From the NCBI RefSeq assembly GCF_019059575.1, contig NW_024882211.1, positions 248,001-312,000 of the forward strand: a DNA stretch of 64,000 bases, written 5' to 3'. A program made the position numbers and the translations under genes. Numbering within the stretch: the first letter of the stretch is position 1; each line of letters begins with the position of its first letter. A model generated the notes under the pieces. That model saw nothing but the letters and a program-made list of their open reading frames with translations, had not been told where the DNA came from and searched no databases. Source of the stretch: Amphibalanus amphitrite. Taxonomy: Eukaryota; Arthropoda; Thecostraca; Balanomorpha; Balanidae. Positions 56,042-64,000 of this stretch are shown here, in pieces.

Positions 56042-59000
56042 TCATAGTCCCGCCTGGAACCTTTCAGGTGGTCGCGACACTCGGCCTGATCTGGTCACGT
56101 ATGACATTGGCGGCAACATTCCCCTCTGAGCGACGCCCACATCACCAGGTGGGCCAGCTCTCCCGAGTAAGTGCATTAGCGGCACCTCGAGCAGAACGCC
56201 ATGCTCGTTACCACAGTCGCTCACGGGATCCACCCCCACGGCCTCACCACGTCCATTTGGACCACTCGGATCCTGAACTGGCCGCAAGTCGGTCCGACGA
56301 GGGATGAACTCCTTGAGGTCGTTGTGGTGCACGACGCGTGTCTTGCCGCGGACGTCCTGTATCCGGTAGGTAACTTCCTCCCCCGGTGTGCCTCTTCTCT
56401 CGACGATGGTCACCGGTCCTTTAAACGGCAGACCCAGCTTCGGTTTTCCTCCCACAGCGGCAGTGTGGTCTCGTACCCACACCTTCAAGCCCGTTGGGTA
56501 CGCGGTAAAATTGAGTTTGCTGTCATGGCGAACCGCCATTCGAGCAGCTGATTGGGAGGAGGCTCTCCTCACCTGTGCGAAGACCCGCTTCATGTTCTTC
56601 AGCCGTTTGTTCAGGAAGGTTTCAGCTGGTATTGCGACTTCATCGGTTCCGTACATTACATCCAAAGGCAACCGAGGCTCAAAGCCATGGATCATGTAGA
56701 AAGGTGTGTGACCGGTGGTTTCGTGGAGGGAAGAATTGTAGGCCATGGCGTATGATCTGGTACTTTCGTCCCAGTCAAGGCCCTGGCTGTCGATGTATTT
56801 CGACACCATGTCTTTCAGGGTCCTCATGAAGCGCTCCACCATCCCGTCGCTCTCAGGATGATAAGGCGTTGTTCTAGTCTTGTGGATGCCGAGCCTCTGA
56901 TACAGCTCACGCATCATCAGAGATTCGAATTGAGCGCCCTGATCTGTGTGAAGCCTCTCGGGAACACCAAGCTCCTGAACCCAGTGAAGGAGTGCCTCCA
57001 TCACCGTTTCTGTCTTCTGATTCGGCATCGGGAAGATTCGTACGAACTTTGAGAAGTAATCCATGATCACGAGCACATATCGGTTGCCTCTTCTCGACAC
57101 AGGCATCTCCGTGATGTCCATGGCTATTCTCTGGAAGGGTCGTGAGGTAACCTCGGTAACCATCGGTGCTCGTCTTTTGGGTGCCGGTCTGTACCGCCGC
57201 TGACACGGCGTGCACGAGGCACAGAAGCTCCGGATGTCCTCATTCATCCCCGGCCAGACGAATCGAGCCTTCACCCGGGCGATGGTCCGTCTGCGACCCA
57301 TGTGCCCGCTCGATGGATCATCATGCGCCAGTCGGATGATCTCGGCCCGTTCAGTTTGAGGCACCGCCGCCTGGAACTGTCGACCCGAGGCAATGCCGAT
57401 TACTCCATTCATGACGCGCACCTTGCTCCAGTGTTTTCGCAGCACTCCCCACCCAGCGAACGCTGCAGGCCTTGGCTTCTCCTTCCTCTCGTGTGCTCTT
57501 CGGAGAGCCGACAGCGTCGCGTCACTGGCTTGCGCCTGGGCGATTGGAGGGAGGGTCCGTTCTTGGACTGATTGTGACACAGCGACTGATACAGCAGCCG
57601 GTTCCTGCGTAAGCCTTGAGAATACAGCAGTTGGAGCTACAAGAGTCACAACCGACTCAGGCGAACCGCCTTCCGTCGGCGCGGGCGAGCCGCCCGCTAC
57701 TGACCCCACCGTCTCCGTTCTATCTCCTCTCTCTGAGACAGAGCGACCGGGACACCACCCCTGGCCTTGGGCTTGACCAGATCGGACCGCAGACGCCATA
57801 TCTGGTGGTCTGCGAGACAGCGCATCAGCGTTCCCGTGGGCCAGACCGCTGCGGATCCGAACATTGAAGTCGAAAGAACTCAGCTCGATCGCCCATCGAC
57901 CACGACGTCCTGTGCCGTCTCGCTCTGCTGCGATCGATGTCGGTATGTTTGCCAGCGGCTTGTGGTCGGTCACCACTTCAAATCTGGCACCAACAGTGTA
58001 CTGACGGAAATGTCTGATGCCATGAACGATCGCCCAGAGTTCCTTATCGTAAGTCGGCCATCTCGTCTGCTGCTTTGTGAGTGCCTTACTCTCATAGGCG
58101 ATCACCTTTTCCTCATCTCCAATGCGTTCAGCCAGCACCACACCCACAGCAGAGTTGCATGCGTCTGTATACAGGACGAACGTCCCTTCACCTGTTGGCA
58201 AAGCCAGTACGGGAGGCGAGGACAGAGTGGACTTCAACAGCTCGAATGCAATGCGCATCGGTTCGGACCACCTGATTCGTCCCTCCTCTACTGCGGCGTC
58301 CCTAAGTGGCTTTGTAATCGCGGCATACCCCTGAATAAACCGCGCGTAGTACCCGCACAGGCCTAAGAAGCTTTTCATCTCCTCCTCAGATGACGGCTGC
58401 GGCCAGGCCAGGACCTTGTCCACGTTATGCGGATCTGGACGTATCCCTTCCTCGGAGACGAGATGTCCAAGGAAAGTCACCTCCTTGCGTGCGAATCGAC
58501 ATTTCTGTGCCTTTAGCTTCAGCCCGGCTTGCTGAATCCTCAGGAGTACCTCCTGCAGGGTAGCCAGATGTTCTTCCTCGGTCCTGTTGAACAAGATGAC
58601 GTCATCCAAGTACACCAAACAGCTTTTGGTGTCAAGGCCTGCGAGAATCAGTTCCATCATCTTCTGGAAAGTGCCGCTGGCGTTCTTGAGACCCATTGCC
58701 ATGACTCTGAACTGATGGAGGCCTTTTCCAGTCGAAAATGCCGTCTTCTCTCGATCTTCAGCCGCCAGTTCAACCTGCCAATACCCTGTGGCCATGTCCA
58801 GCGTGGTAAACCACCTCGCCCTTGACAGGGTATCGAGCGAGTCGTCGATTCGTGGGAGCGGCATGGCGAAGCCCTTCGTCACTGCGTTCACAGCCCTCAG
58901 GTCGACGCAGAAGCGGAAGGATCCATCTTTCTTGCGCACCAACACGACCGGCGAACACCACGGACTTTCGCTTTCCTCAATGACACCATCCTGTAACATC

Positions 59001-60097
59001 TTTTCTTTTTGTTTCTCTACCTGGTCTCGGACTTTCATGGGTATCCGTCGTGGACGTTGTTTGACTGGGACTGCATCCCCCGTGTCAATCCTGTGTTTTG
59101 TCACACCTGTACGACCAATGTCTCCCGGTCTTTTACTGAAGACGTCACTGTAGGTCTCAAATAAACCCCGTAGTTTGTTACGACCTCTCTCACTCAAGTC
59201 TGTCAGTTCTGGTGACAGGGCTTGCTGCACCTCCGGTTCCACCTCTCCAGGATCATGAGATGGATTACCTCCATCTCCACAGCTCGCCACATTGCAATCG
59301 GCACAGTCTGCCCCGGGACACAAAACACACAGGGCGTCTTCACCGCCCCCAAACGCAAGGAACGTCCCGACATCAGAGCCCTTCAAGAGACGGACGCCCT
59401 CCGCTCCGACATTCGTCAACCGGATAGGTATGGTGCCATTGGAGGCGATCACCACCACAGCCCGTGGAATCAATAGATCCTCACGCTCCGCCGTGCGGCT
59501 TGGCTCCATCATCCCACTTACCGAGCCTGCTGACGTCACAAAAGGTCCCTGGCCATCAAGTCGCTGCACCACTGCTGCTACCGTTGTTACCGAACGACCT
59601 GGTAGTGTTACTGCATCGCCAAGAATGACTCTAGCCCGCGGGGGACGGATCTCAGGGTATGTTGGAAGTGGAATCGTCATCCCTTTCATACGGATCACCC
59701 CCTTCTCATCGTCAATGATAGTTCTGTTTTGGCAACAGAAGTCACGTCCAAGGATCACGTCATAGACCAGCCCCGACACCACAGCCAGTCGTGGACACAC
59801 AATCGACTCCTCCTCCACCTGGATAGGGACATCACGGAGCACCTCAACGATGTTCAGGGGGCTACCACCAGCTCCCTTCGCGGACCGCGTCGGGGTGGTG
59901 GCCTGACAAGCCAGTTCCGTTTTCAACCGCTGCTGGAGCCCATCCCTGACCATGGAAAAGTCGGCACCCGAATCGACCAGCGCCCATACTTCGAGGCTGC
60001 CCAAGTGGACTCGAATGGCTGTTGCAGTTAATCGGGACTGGATACACGCAGCCGGCTCTTGTCCCACAGGGCCAGCTGCCCCTAGTTTTCCGCCGGC
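56042..60097 (-). CDS. pol: Gypsy pol polyprotein (protease, RT, RNase H, integrase)
   Basis: Open from just after a TAA at 60100-60098 to a stop at 56042. There is no early ATG (the first is some 38 residues after a GTG at 60067), so it is probably made as a fusion with gag. Numbering from 60067: retropepsin-like protease with VDSGA (31-35) and ILGRDF (105-110); reverse transcriptase with TLDMATGYWQ (422-431) and YLDD (486-489); RNase H with TDACNSA (634-640), YDKELWAI (673-680) and TDHKPL (700-705); integrase with an HHCC zinc site (H915, H922, C949, C952) and catalytic D984, D1042 and E1078 (D,D-35-E). A GPF-like segment (LPFKGPVTIV) and a tail ending in TRSGRVSRPPERFQ follow, as in many Gypsy elements. 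Length of about 1,340 residues is normal. No stop or frameshift interrupts it. Confidence 0.95.
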   Translation of the reverse strand, partial: AGGKLGAAGPVGQEPAACIQSRLTATAIRVHLGSLEVWALVDSGADFSMVRDGLQQRLKTELACQATTPTRSAKGAGGSPLNIVEVLRDVPIQVEEESIVCPRLAVVSGLVYDVILGRDFCCQNRTIIDDEKGVIRMKGMTIPLPTYPEIRPPRARVILGDAVTLPGRSVTTVAAVVQRLDGQGPFVTSAGSVSGMMEPSRTAEREDLLIPRAVVVIASNGTIPIRLTNVGAEGVRLLKGSDVGTFLAFGGGEDALCVLCPGADCADCNVASCGDGGNPSHDPGEVEPEVQQALSPELTDLSERGRNKLRGLFETYSDVFSKRPGDIGRTGVTKHRIDTGDAVPVKQRPRRIPMKVRDQVEKQKEKMLQDGVIEESESPWCSPVVLVRKKDGSFRFCVDLRAVNAVTKGFAMPLPRIDDSLDTLSRARWFTTLDMATGYWQVELAAEDREKTAFSTGKGLHQFRVMAMGLKNASGTFQKMMELILAGLDTKSCLVYLDDVILFNRTEEEHLATLQEVLLRIQQAGLKLKAQKCRFARKEVTFLGHLVSEEGIRPDPHNVDKVLAWPQPSSEEEMKSFLGLCGYYARFIQGYAAITKPLRDAAVEEGRIRWSEPMRIAFELLKSTLSSPPVLALPTGEGTFVLYTDACNSAVGVVLAERIGDEEKVIAYESKALTKQQTRWPTYDKELWAIVHGIRHFRQYTVGARFEVVTDHKPLANIPTSIAAERDGTGRRGRWAIELSSFDFNVRIRSGLAHGNADALSRRPPDMASAVRSGQAQGQGWCPGRSVSERGDRTETVGSVAGGSPAPTEGGSPESVVTLVAPTAVFSRLTQEPAAVSVAVSQSVQERTLPPIAQAQASDATLSALRRAHERKEKPRPAAFAGWGVLRKHWSKVRVMNGVIGIASGRQFQAAVPQTERAEIIRLAHDDPSSGHMGRRRTIARVKARFVWPGMNEDIRSFCASCTPCQRRYRPAPKRRAPMVTEVTSRPFQRIAMDITEMPVSRRGNRYVLVIMDYFSKFVRIFPMPNQKTETVMEALLHWVQELGVPERLHTDQGAQFESLMMRELYQRLGIHKTRTTPYHPESDGMVERFMRTLKDMVSKYIDSQGLDWDESTRSYAMAYNSSLHETTGHTPFYMIHGFEPRLPLDVMYGTDEVAIPAETFLNKRLKNMKRVFAQVRRASSQSAARMAVRHDSKLNFTAYPTGLKVWVRDHTAAVGGKPKLGLPFKGPVTIVERRGTPGEEVTYRIQDVRGKTRVVHHNDLKEFIPRRTDLRPVQDPSGPNGRGEAVGVDPVSDCGNEHGVLLEVPLMHLLGRAGPPGDVGVAQRGMLPPMSYVTRSGRVSRPPERFQAGL

Positions 60098-61167
60098 TTA
60101 TCAGATGGAAGGGCTTCCCTCGACATCAGCCCCCGACGTCCACCCATTGCTGGAGGCCCCTGCTGCAGGCGAGAATGGCATGCCGCCATCCAGTGCCCAG
60201 CCTCGCCACAGAATAAACAAAACGGTTGGAGCGGGGTGGCAGCTTGTACAGCCGACTGACAGTTACTCCGAATGTGACCCTCCTGCCCGCACGAAAAACA
60301 TTTCACCCTGGTGGCTCTCGGTCCAGTTCTCGGCTGACCACGGCGTACCACCGGGCAGTCACGCCGAAAATGGCCGGGGGCACCACACCCGTAACATTTG
60401 ACAGCCTCAGGCAGGTGGTCCGTCTTGGCAACGGCGAACGCCTCCAACGAAGACCGCAGCTGGCCGATCTCCTGCTGCAGCTGAGCTATCCTTGCATCCT
60501 GCTGCGACCCACCTCCTACCTCTGCATGAACAGCTGACGCTACAGCACCCAGGGGAAGGGGCCCAGTACCTGTATGCGTCGATGGGTTAGCAGCGCGTAC
60601 CGCCTGGACGACCTCCTGGCGTTTATGCAGCTCTCGGATCACCGCTACAGCCGCAGACAGTGACTCAGGATTACGGTGGCACAGTTTCGTCTGGAGCCAC
60701 TCATCCCGAAGTCCACATATGAACCGACTCGTCAGGGTTTTCATCACGAACGCCCTCTCTGCATACGTTTCCTCAGGACCTTTTCCCTCCCCTGACGGAC
60801 CGGTAGAATGAGGGAACGCAGCCCGCCCCAGTCTCTTAATACGGTCAGCGAAGCTCTCAGCTGATTCCCCCGGCGACTGGGAGGCGCGCCCCAGCTCGGC
60901 CTGCGCCTGTAAGGGCTCGATTAACCGACCAAACCGGACCCCAAGTCCTGACTTTATCTCAGAGTACGAACTGTCACCCTGATACAGCGAATGCGCATAA
61001 TCGAGTGCGACGCCATCCAGCAGAGGCAACAGCCGCTTAACTCGCTCAACGTCTCCGAGTCCCACCGTTAACGACTCGAAACGAGATATCCACCGCTCCC
61101 AATCATCTGTCTCTATACCCGCAAAACGAGGGGTTCGCGATACCAAAATAGTGTCGTTGAAATCCAT
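60082..61167 (-). CDS. gag: Gypsy gag protein with three zinc knuckles
   Basis: Starts at the ATG at 61167-61165 (MDFNDTILV); an upstream TTG extension is not needed. 361 residues to TAG at 60084-60082. The N-terminal part resembles the retrotransposon gag capsid domain (WERWISRFESL, then LPLLDGVALDYAHSL). A Gln-rich helix at about 225-245 may be coiled coil. Three CCHC knuckles follow: CYGCGAPGHFRRDC (258-271), CFSCGQEGHIRSNC (290-303) and CLFCGEAGHWMAAC (317-330), which bind the element RNA in virus-like particles. The end overlaps the pol frame by 16 nt. Confidence 0.93.
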   Translation of the reverse strand: MDFNDTILVSRTPRFAGIETDDWERWISRFESLTVGLGDVERVKRLLPLLDGVALDYAHSLYQGDSSYSEIKSGLGVRFGRLIEPLQAQAELGRASQSPGESAESFADRIKRLGRAAFPHSTGPSGEGKGPEETYAERAFVMKTLTSRFICGLRDEWLQTKLCHRNPESLSAAVAVIRELHKRQEVVQAVRAANPSTHTGTGPLPLGAVASAVHAEVGGGSQQDARIAQLQQEIGQLRSSLEAFAVAKTDHLPEAVKCYGCGAPGHFRRDCPVVRRGQPRTGPRATRVKCFSCGQEGHIRSNCQSAVQAATPLQPFCLFCGEAGHWMAACHSRLQQGPPAMGGRRGLMSREALPSDKPAEN

Positions 61168-61391
61168 GGCCAGCGGAAACAATTCACCAAATTATTCAAA
61201 ACTGCACCCAGGCGGACCGCCTTATTCCTAACGTTCCCCTCAGAACAGAAAATATCGGCGTTCTATTTTCGAGCAAACCGCCCGCTTTTTGTCGAGCACA
61301 GACTAGTTACGACAATCAACATTCATGAACTAAATTTCAATAAATATCATCAAATGAAATTAATGAACTCACCCTTTGTCGTCTTCTGCTG

Positions 61392-61408
61392 TCCTACCGA
61401 CCGCGCCA
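61392..61408 (-). other. Primer-binding site
   Basis: On the minus strand TGGCGCGGTCGGTAGGA begins three bases after the 5' LTR. The TGG start is that of a site complementary to a tRNA 3' end; which tRNA I cannot say. Confidence 0.75.
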
Positions 61409-61411
61409 AAT

Positions 61412-61666
61412 ATTGCGGGAGCTGAACACACTCAGACTCGATGCTTTACTGTATTATCGGCAGAGGCCCAAACAAGAACCACAGAGCCAACCGCTCGTAA
61501 CCACGGTCTCCCTGCCTCTCCCGGGCCGCCGACCGCCCAGCCAGCGCCAGCCCTCGACCCCGCCCGAGGGCCACGCGGCAGGGGCGGCGCCGGGCGCGGC
61601 CAGCCGGGGAGGCGCCACGGGCGGCGCCAGGCATGCCACAACGGGCGGTCACAGCCGCCCGTAACA
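61412..61666 (-). repeat. 5' LTR of the Gypsy element
   Basis: 255 bp, same sequence as the 3' LTR. It presumably holds the promoter; no clear TATA box was seen, and the region is GC-rich. Confidence 0.95.
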
Positions 61667-61671
61667 GATAT

Positions 61672-62597
61672 CCGGATCGAAATTAGCAATGATTTATAAT
61701 TACATGCCGAACTAATAGCGCTGCAAAACCCTCCTAGTAAATTGTCAAGTCGGATTATACCCACTTGAATTAAACTATCCTAAATAAAATTGTTAATTAA
61801 CTTTCTAACACTGACGTTCTTTATCATACGATAAGTATGGGGTTAACCAAGATTCAGCATCTTCCGCGTTCAAACAATCACCTGTAAGGCTAGAACATTA
61901 ATGGCCAGGTAAAAACATGGTTGGGATTTGATTAACCGGATTATAAGTCGATTTTTTTAGTCGGGATTTGATAAGTCGGATTTTTTTACACCAACCGCAT
62001 TTTTAAGTCAAGTCAGGTCACTGATCTATGACGTCATAGATGAGCAGTCCTAAAATGAACTGTGTGAAACTGTCCTAATCTGTCCTAAAATGAACATTTT
62101 AGGACTGTGTGCACAGTCCTAAAATGTTCCAACTTCGCAACACCCTCAGTGCAGAGCTTTCATAGGGAGATGAAACTTACAGGATCTTATAGTATGATCG
62201 AGAGGTCTCACAACTTGTATAAATGTATATCTCGGATTTTCTGAAGGGTCGCCTGAGATCAGGTCGGTCTCTCACCATTAAAAGTCAGGGGAATATGGAA
62301 ATTGCTAGTTTGGTGCGGAAATGATATACAACTATCTAAAATTATCAAGCACACGGAATCGTGATTTCATGCGCTCCTTGCAAGGTCTGATGCCTCAATT
62401 TTGCTTTGTTGATCTTGCGTGACGTCATTTATCACGTAACTAAGGCTATCAGTTTTTCGTCAATAACTCCCGATCAACCAAAGCTGACCTGCCAACATGA
62501 AAAGACCTGCCGAATCGATTAATATGCAATATGACCTCCTTTGACCAGCTTCGTGACCTGACGGGCTGTGACCTGACCTTGACCCGAGGTTAACGCC
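61672..62597. other. No gene; TTAA-family interior fragments
   Basis: 61990-62590 contains AGGTCA/TGACCT words and TGACGTCA words typical of the TTAA elements. Two short inverted words around 62040-62125 (TCCTAAAATGAACTGTG versus its complement) form a small hairpin. No coding frame. Confidence 0.45.
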
Positions 62598-62601
62598 TTA
62601 A

Positions 62602-62837
62602 CTCTCGCCCGTATTGGTGTTTTCCAGCCGCAAACGTATAAGGGGGGGGGGGGGGTCCGTTGGACCCCCCTTGCCGTTTCGCCCCTGATTGAGCTAGAGC
62701 TTCGCGGAAAAAAGCGAGCGTGTTGGCCGTGACGAGAGGAAGTCGATGATACCCAATTTTAAGGTCCTAGGTCATCGGTTGACTTTCCAGGTCAGGTCAA
62801 TGACCCAAAAGTCGGGAAAATCGGGACCTGTTAGAAA
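62602..62837. mobile_element. piggyBac-like element, left end only, cut by a LINE
   Basis: TTAA (62598-62601) followed by CTCTCGCCCGTATTGG, then a G-run/TCCGTTGGA/C-run motif (62641-62669) and sequence matching 13398-13560 of the element at 13334. It stops at the LINE tail at 62838. An additional TTAA lies at 62590. Confidence 0.7.
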
Positions 62838-64000
62838 GTTGTGTATTGTGTATTGTGTATTGAAATATACCGTCCACAGGTGCACCCCATTTACAGACGG
62901 AGTCACAAGCATAAATATACGTCACATTTTCACACACCTACCTATGTCTAACTAACACATGTATAAATAAGGTTACAGGCTCGATACGAATGCCTTCACC
63001 TGACTTCTAAACGCCGCCCGGGATCCGAGCAGGTCAGCAGTGGGCCGTTTCTCACATAGACTGTTCACAGCTCGTGGCAAGCGACAGAACAAACCGTTTC
63101 TGATTGTGTCAACCCTTGCTGCAGGCACATACAGCACAGGCTTGGAACGAGTTCGCGATGGTACAGCGAGTGAAAACATCGCAAGAATGTCACCGGAGTC
63201 GATCCTGCCGGTGAACACGTTCTGCACGAAGTTCAAGTCATTCAGAACAAGCCGCTGGTCAATTCGCAAGACACCAAAATGACGAAGCAGATCAGTATAG
63301 TCAAGAGAAGCACATGGACTGTTTGAATGCCTGCCCAACCACATCAGGAACTTGTGTTGGATACGCTCCAGTCTCGCAATATGAGTTTTTGCTGCTCCGC
63401 CCCATATCACGCAACCGAATTCCATGATTGCACGAATGTGGGCATTGAAACCTGTCAATATAGGTCCTGGCGGTAGCCTACGGCCGGCGGGAGCTCGATA
63501 ACTCTGAAGCGACCTCAAGTACATGCCCAAGGCGCGGTTTACCTTTCTTACAAGTTCATCAATGTGGGGGCCGAATGTCAACTTTGAGTCACCAAGATCA
63601 CGCATCTGGCTCACACGTTCCAGTGCAGTACCGCCAATGTGGTAGGTTGTATCTACAGGCTTTCCACGAAGTGTGAACGTGATACTTTTGCATTTAGATG
63701 GGTTCAAAGCTAACTTCCACGTACCTGACCAAAGACACAATTTATCTACGTCTGCTTGAAGAGCCAAAGAGTCACTAGCAGTTCGAATGCGACGGTACAA
63801 TTTCAGATCATCTGCATACATCAGGCACCCAGAAGATATGTCGAGAGGGGCGTCGTTGCAAAATAAGACGAACAGGATTGGCCCACGTATGCTGCCCTCC
63901 GGCACTCCTGACTTCACACGCACCCAGTCAGAACACTTGCCGTTCAACACTACACTCTGCTCTCTCCTACTCAGGTAAGAACGGAACCAATTGAGAGCGG
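62838..64000 (-). mobile_element. LINE, C-terminal half, running off the window
   Basis: The 3' tail is a run of AATACAC-type units on the minus strand (62838-62862), and the 3' UTR is about 110 bp. The element continues beyond the window edge at its 5' side. It landed in a TTAA-family element. Confidence 0.85.
62973..63998 (-). CDS. LINE reverse transcriptase, C-terminal part (partial)
   Basis: One uninterrupted frame of 341 codons to a stop at 62973, entering from beyond 64000. Motifs: NWFRSYLSRREQSVVLNG, VKSGVPEGS, GPILFVLFCND, the catalytic YADD in CLMYADDLKLY, LALNPSKCKSITF, then the post-RT region IRAIMEFGCVIWGG, RLERIQHKFLMWLGRH, and the C-terminal RVDTIRNGLFCRLPRAVNSL. These mark a non-LTR retrotransposon of the Jockey/I/R1-like group. 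A short deletion seems to lie at MRDLGDSKLTF, where a few residues are expected between DLG and DSKL. The open frame suggests this is one of the younger LINEs here, though activity cannot be judged from half an element. Confidence 0.85.
   Translation of the reverse strand, partial: ALNWFRSYLSRREQSVVLNGKCSDWVRVKSGVPEGSIRGPILFVLFCNDAPLDISSGCLMYADDLKLYRRIRTASDSLALQADVDKLCLWSGTWKLALNPSKCKSITFTLRGKPVDTTYHIGGTALERVSQMRDLGDSKLTFGPHIDELVRKVNRALGMYLRSLQSYRAPAGRRLPPGPILTGFNAHIRAIMEFGCVIWGGAAKTHIARLERIQHKFLMWLGRHSNSPCASLDYTDLLRHFGVLRIDQRLVLNDLNFVQNVFTGRIDSGDILAMFSLAVPSRTRSKPVLYVPAARVDTIRNGLFCRLPRAVNSLCEKRPTADLLGSRAAFRSQVKAFVSSL

Larger units (their letters stand above)
55677..61666 (-). mobile_element. 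Complete Ty3/Gypsy LTR retrotransposon
   Basis: 5,990 bp on the minus strand: 5' LTR 61412-61666, primer-binding site, gag, pol, polypurine tract and 3' LTR 55677-55931. Both flanks carry GATAT (55672-55676 and 61667-61671). The LTRs look identical over 255 bp and both genes are open over their whole length, which marks a very recent insertion. Gene order PR-RT-RNaseH-IN is that of Ty3/Gypsy; there is no envelope-like gene. Confidence 0.95.

Overview
This window is repeat-dominated animal nuclear DNA, probably from an invertebrate with a GC-rich coding style. A crustacean or other arthropod is possible, but nothing here proves it. Eukaryotic signs are a spliced extracellular-matrix exon with high third-position GC, a Harbinger-type transposase with an intron, Penelope-like, LINE, Ty3/Gypsy, Tc1/mariner, hAT-like and TTAA-targeting elements, microsatellites, minisatellites and satellite DNA. 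No bacterial operon, rRNA, tRNA or CRISPR array was seen. Most short open frames are artefacts of repeats.

Layout. 0.2-0.6 kb: 3' end of a LINE. 1.4-3.1 kb: broken Harbinger transposase with an hAT-like insertion. 3.2-6.3 kb: degenerate tandem repeats and a GGCGCC-rich minisatellite. 8.28-9.98 kb: hAT-like element with an 8-bp target duplication around a minisatellite. 10.0-11.2 kb: 5'-truncated Penelope-like element. 12.5-15.4 kb: a LINE split by a TTAA element that is itself split by a piggyBac-like element. 17.8-18.9 kb: second copy of the outer TTAA element, just upstream of the only clear host gene piece, the last exon of a fibulin-type protein (19.13-19.53 kb). 21.1-24.5 kb: TTAA elements and a minisatellite. 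25.25-25.8 kb: T-poor low-complexity tract.

27.22-36.83 kb is the most striking part. It is one 9.6-kb inverted structure: about 15 copies of a ~286-bp satellite unit in one direction, then about 17 in the other. Almost identical unique inverted termini of about 130 bp and a TA target duplication flank it. It looks like a giant foldback transposon whose arms grew by satellite amplification. 38.88-45.93 kb is a four-layer nest: a LINE is split by a 5.2-kb hAT-like element, which contains a TTAA element, which contains a mariner.

47.2-54.6 kb holds further TTAA- and TA-flanked elements with little unique sequence between them. 55.68-61.67 kb is a complete Ty3/Gypsy retrotransposon with apparently identical 255-bp LTRs and open gag and pol, by far the youngest element here. 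62.6-64.0 kb is a TTAA-element fragment cut by a LINE that runs off the window.

The elements do not form a pathway; their nesting gives a relative history. LINEs and the Harbinger are old and broken, TTAA and hAT-like elements entered them, the mariner entered one of those, and the Gypsy element is recent.
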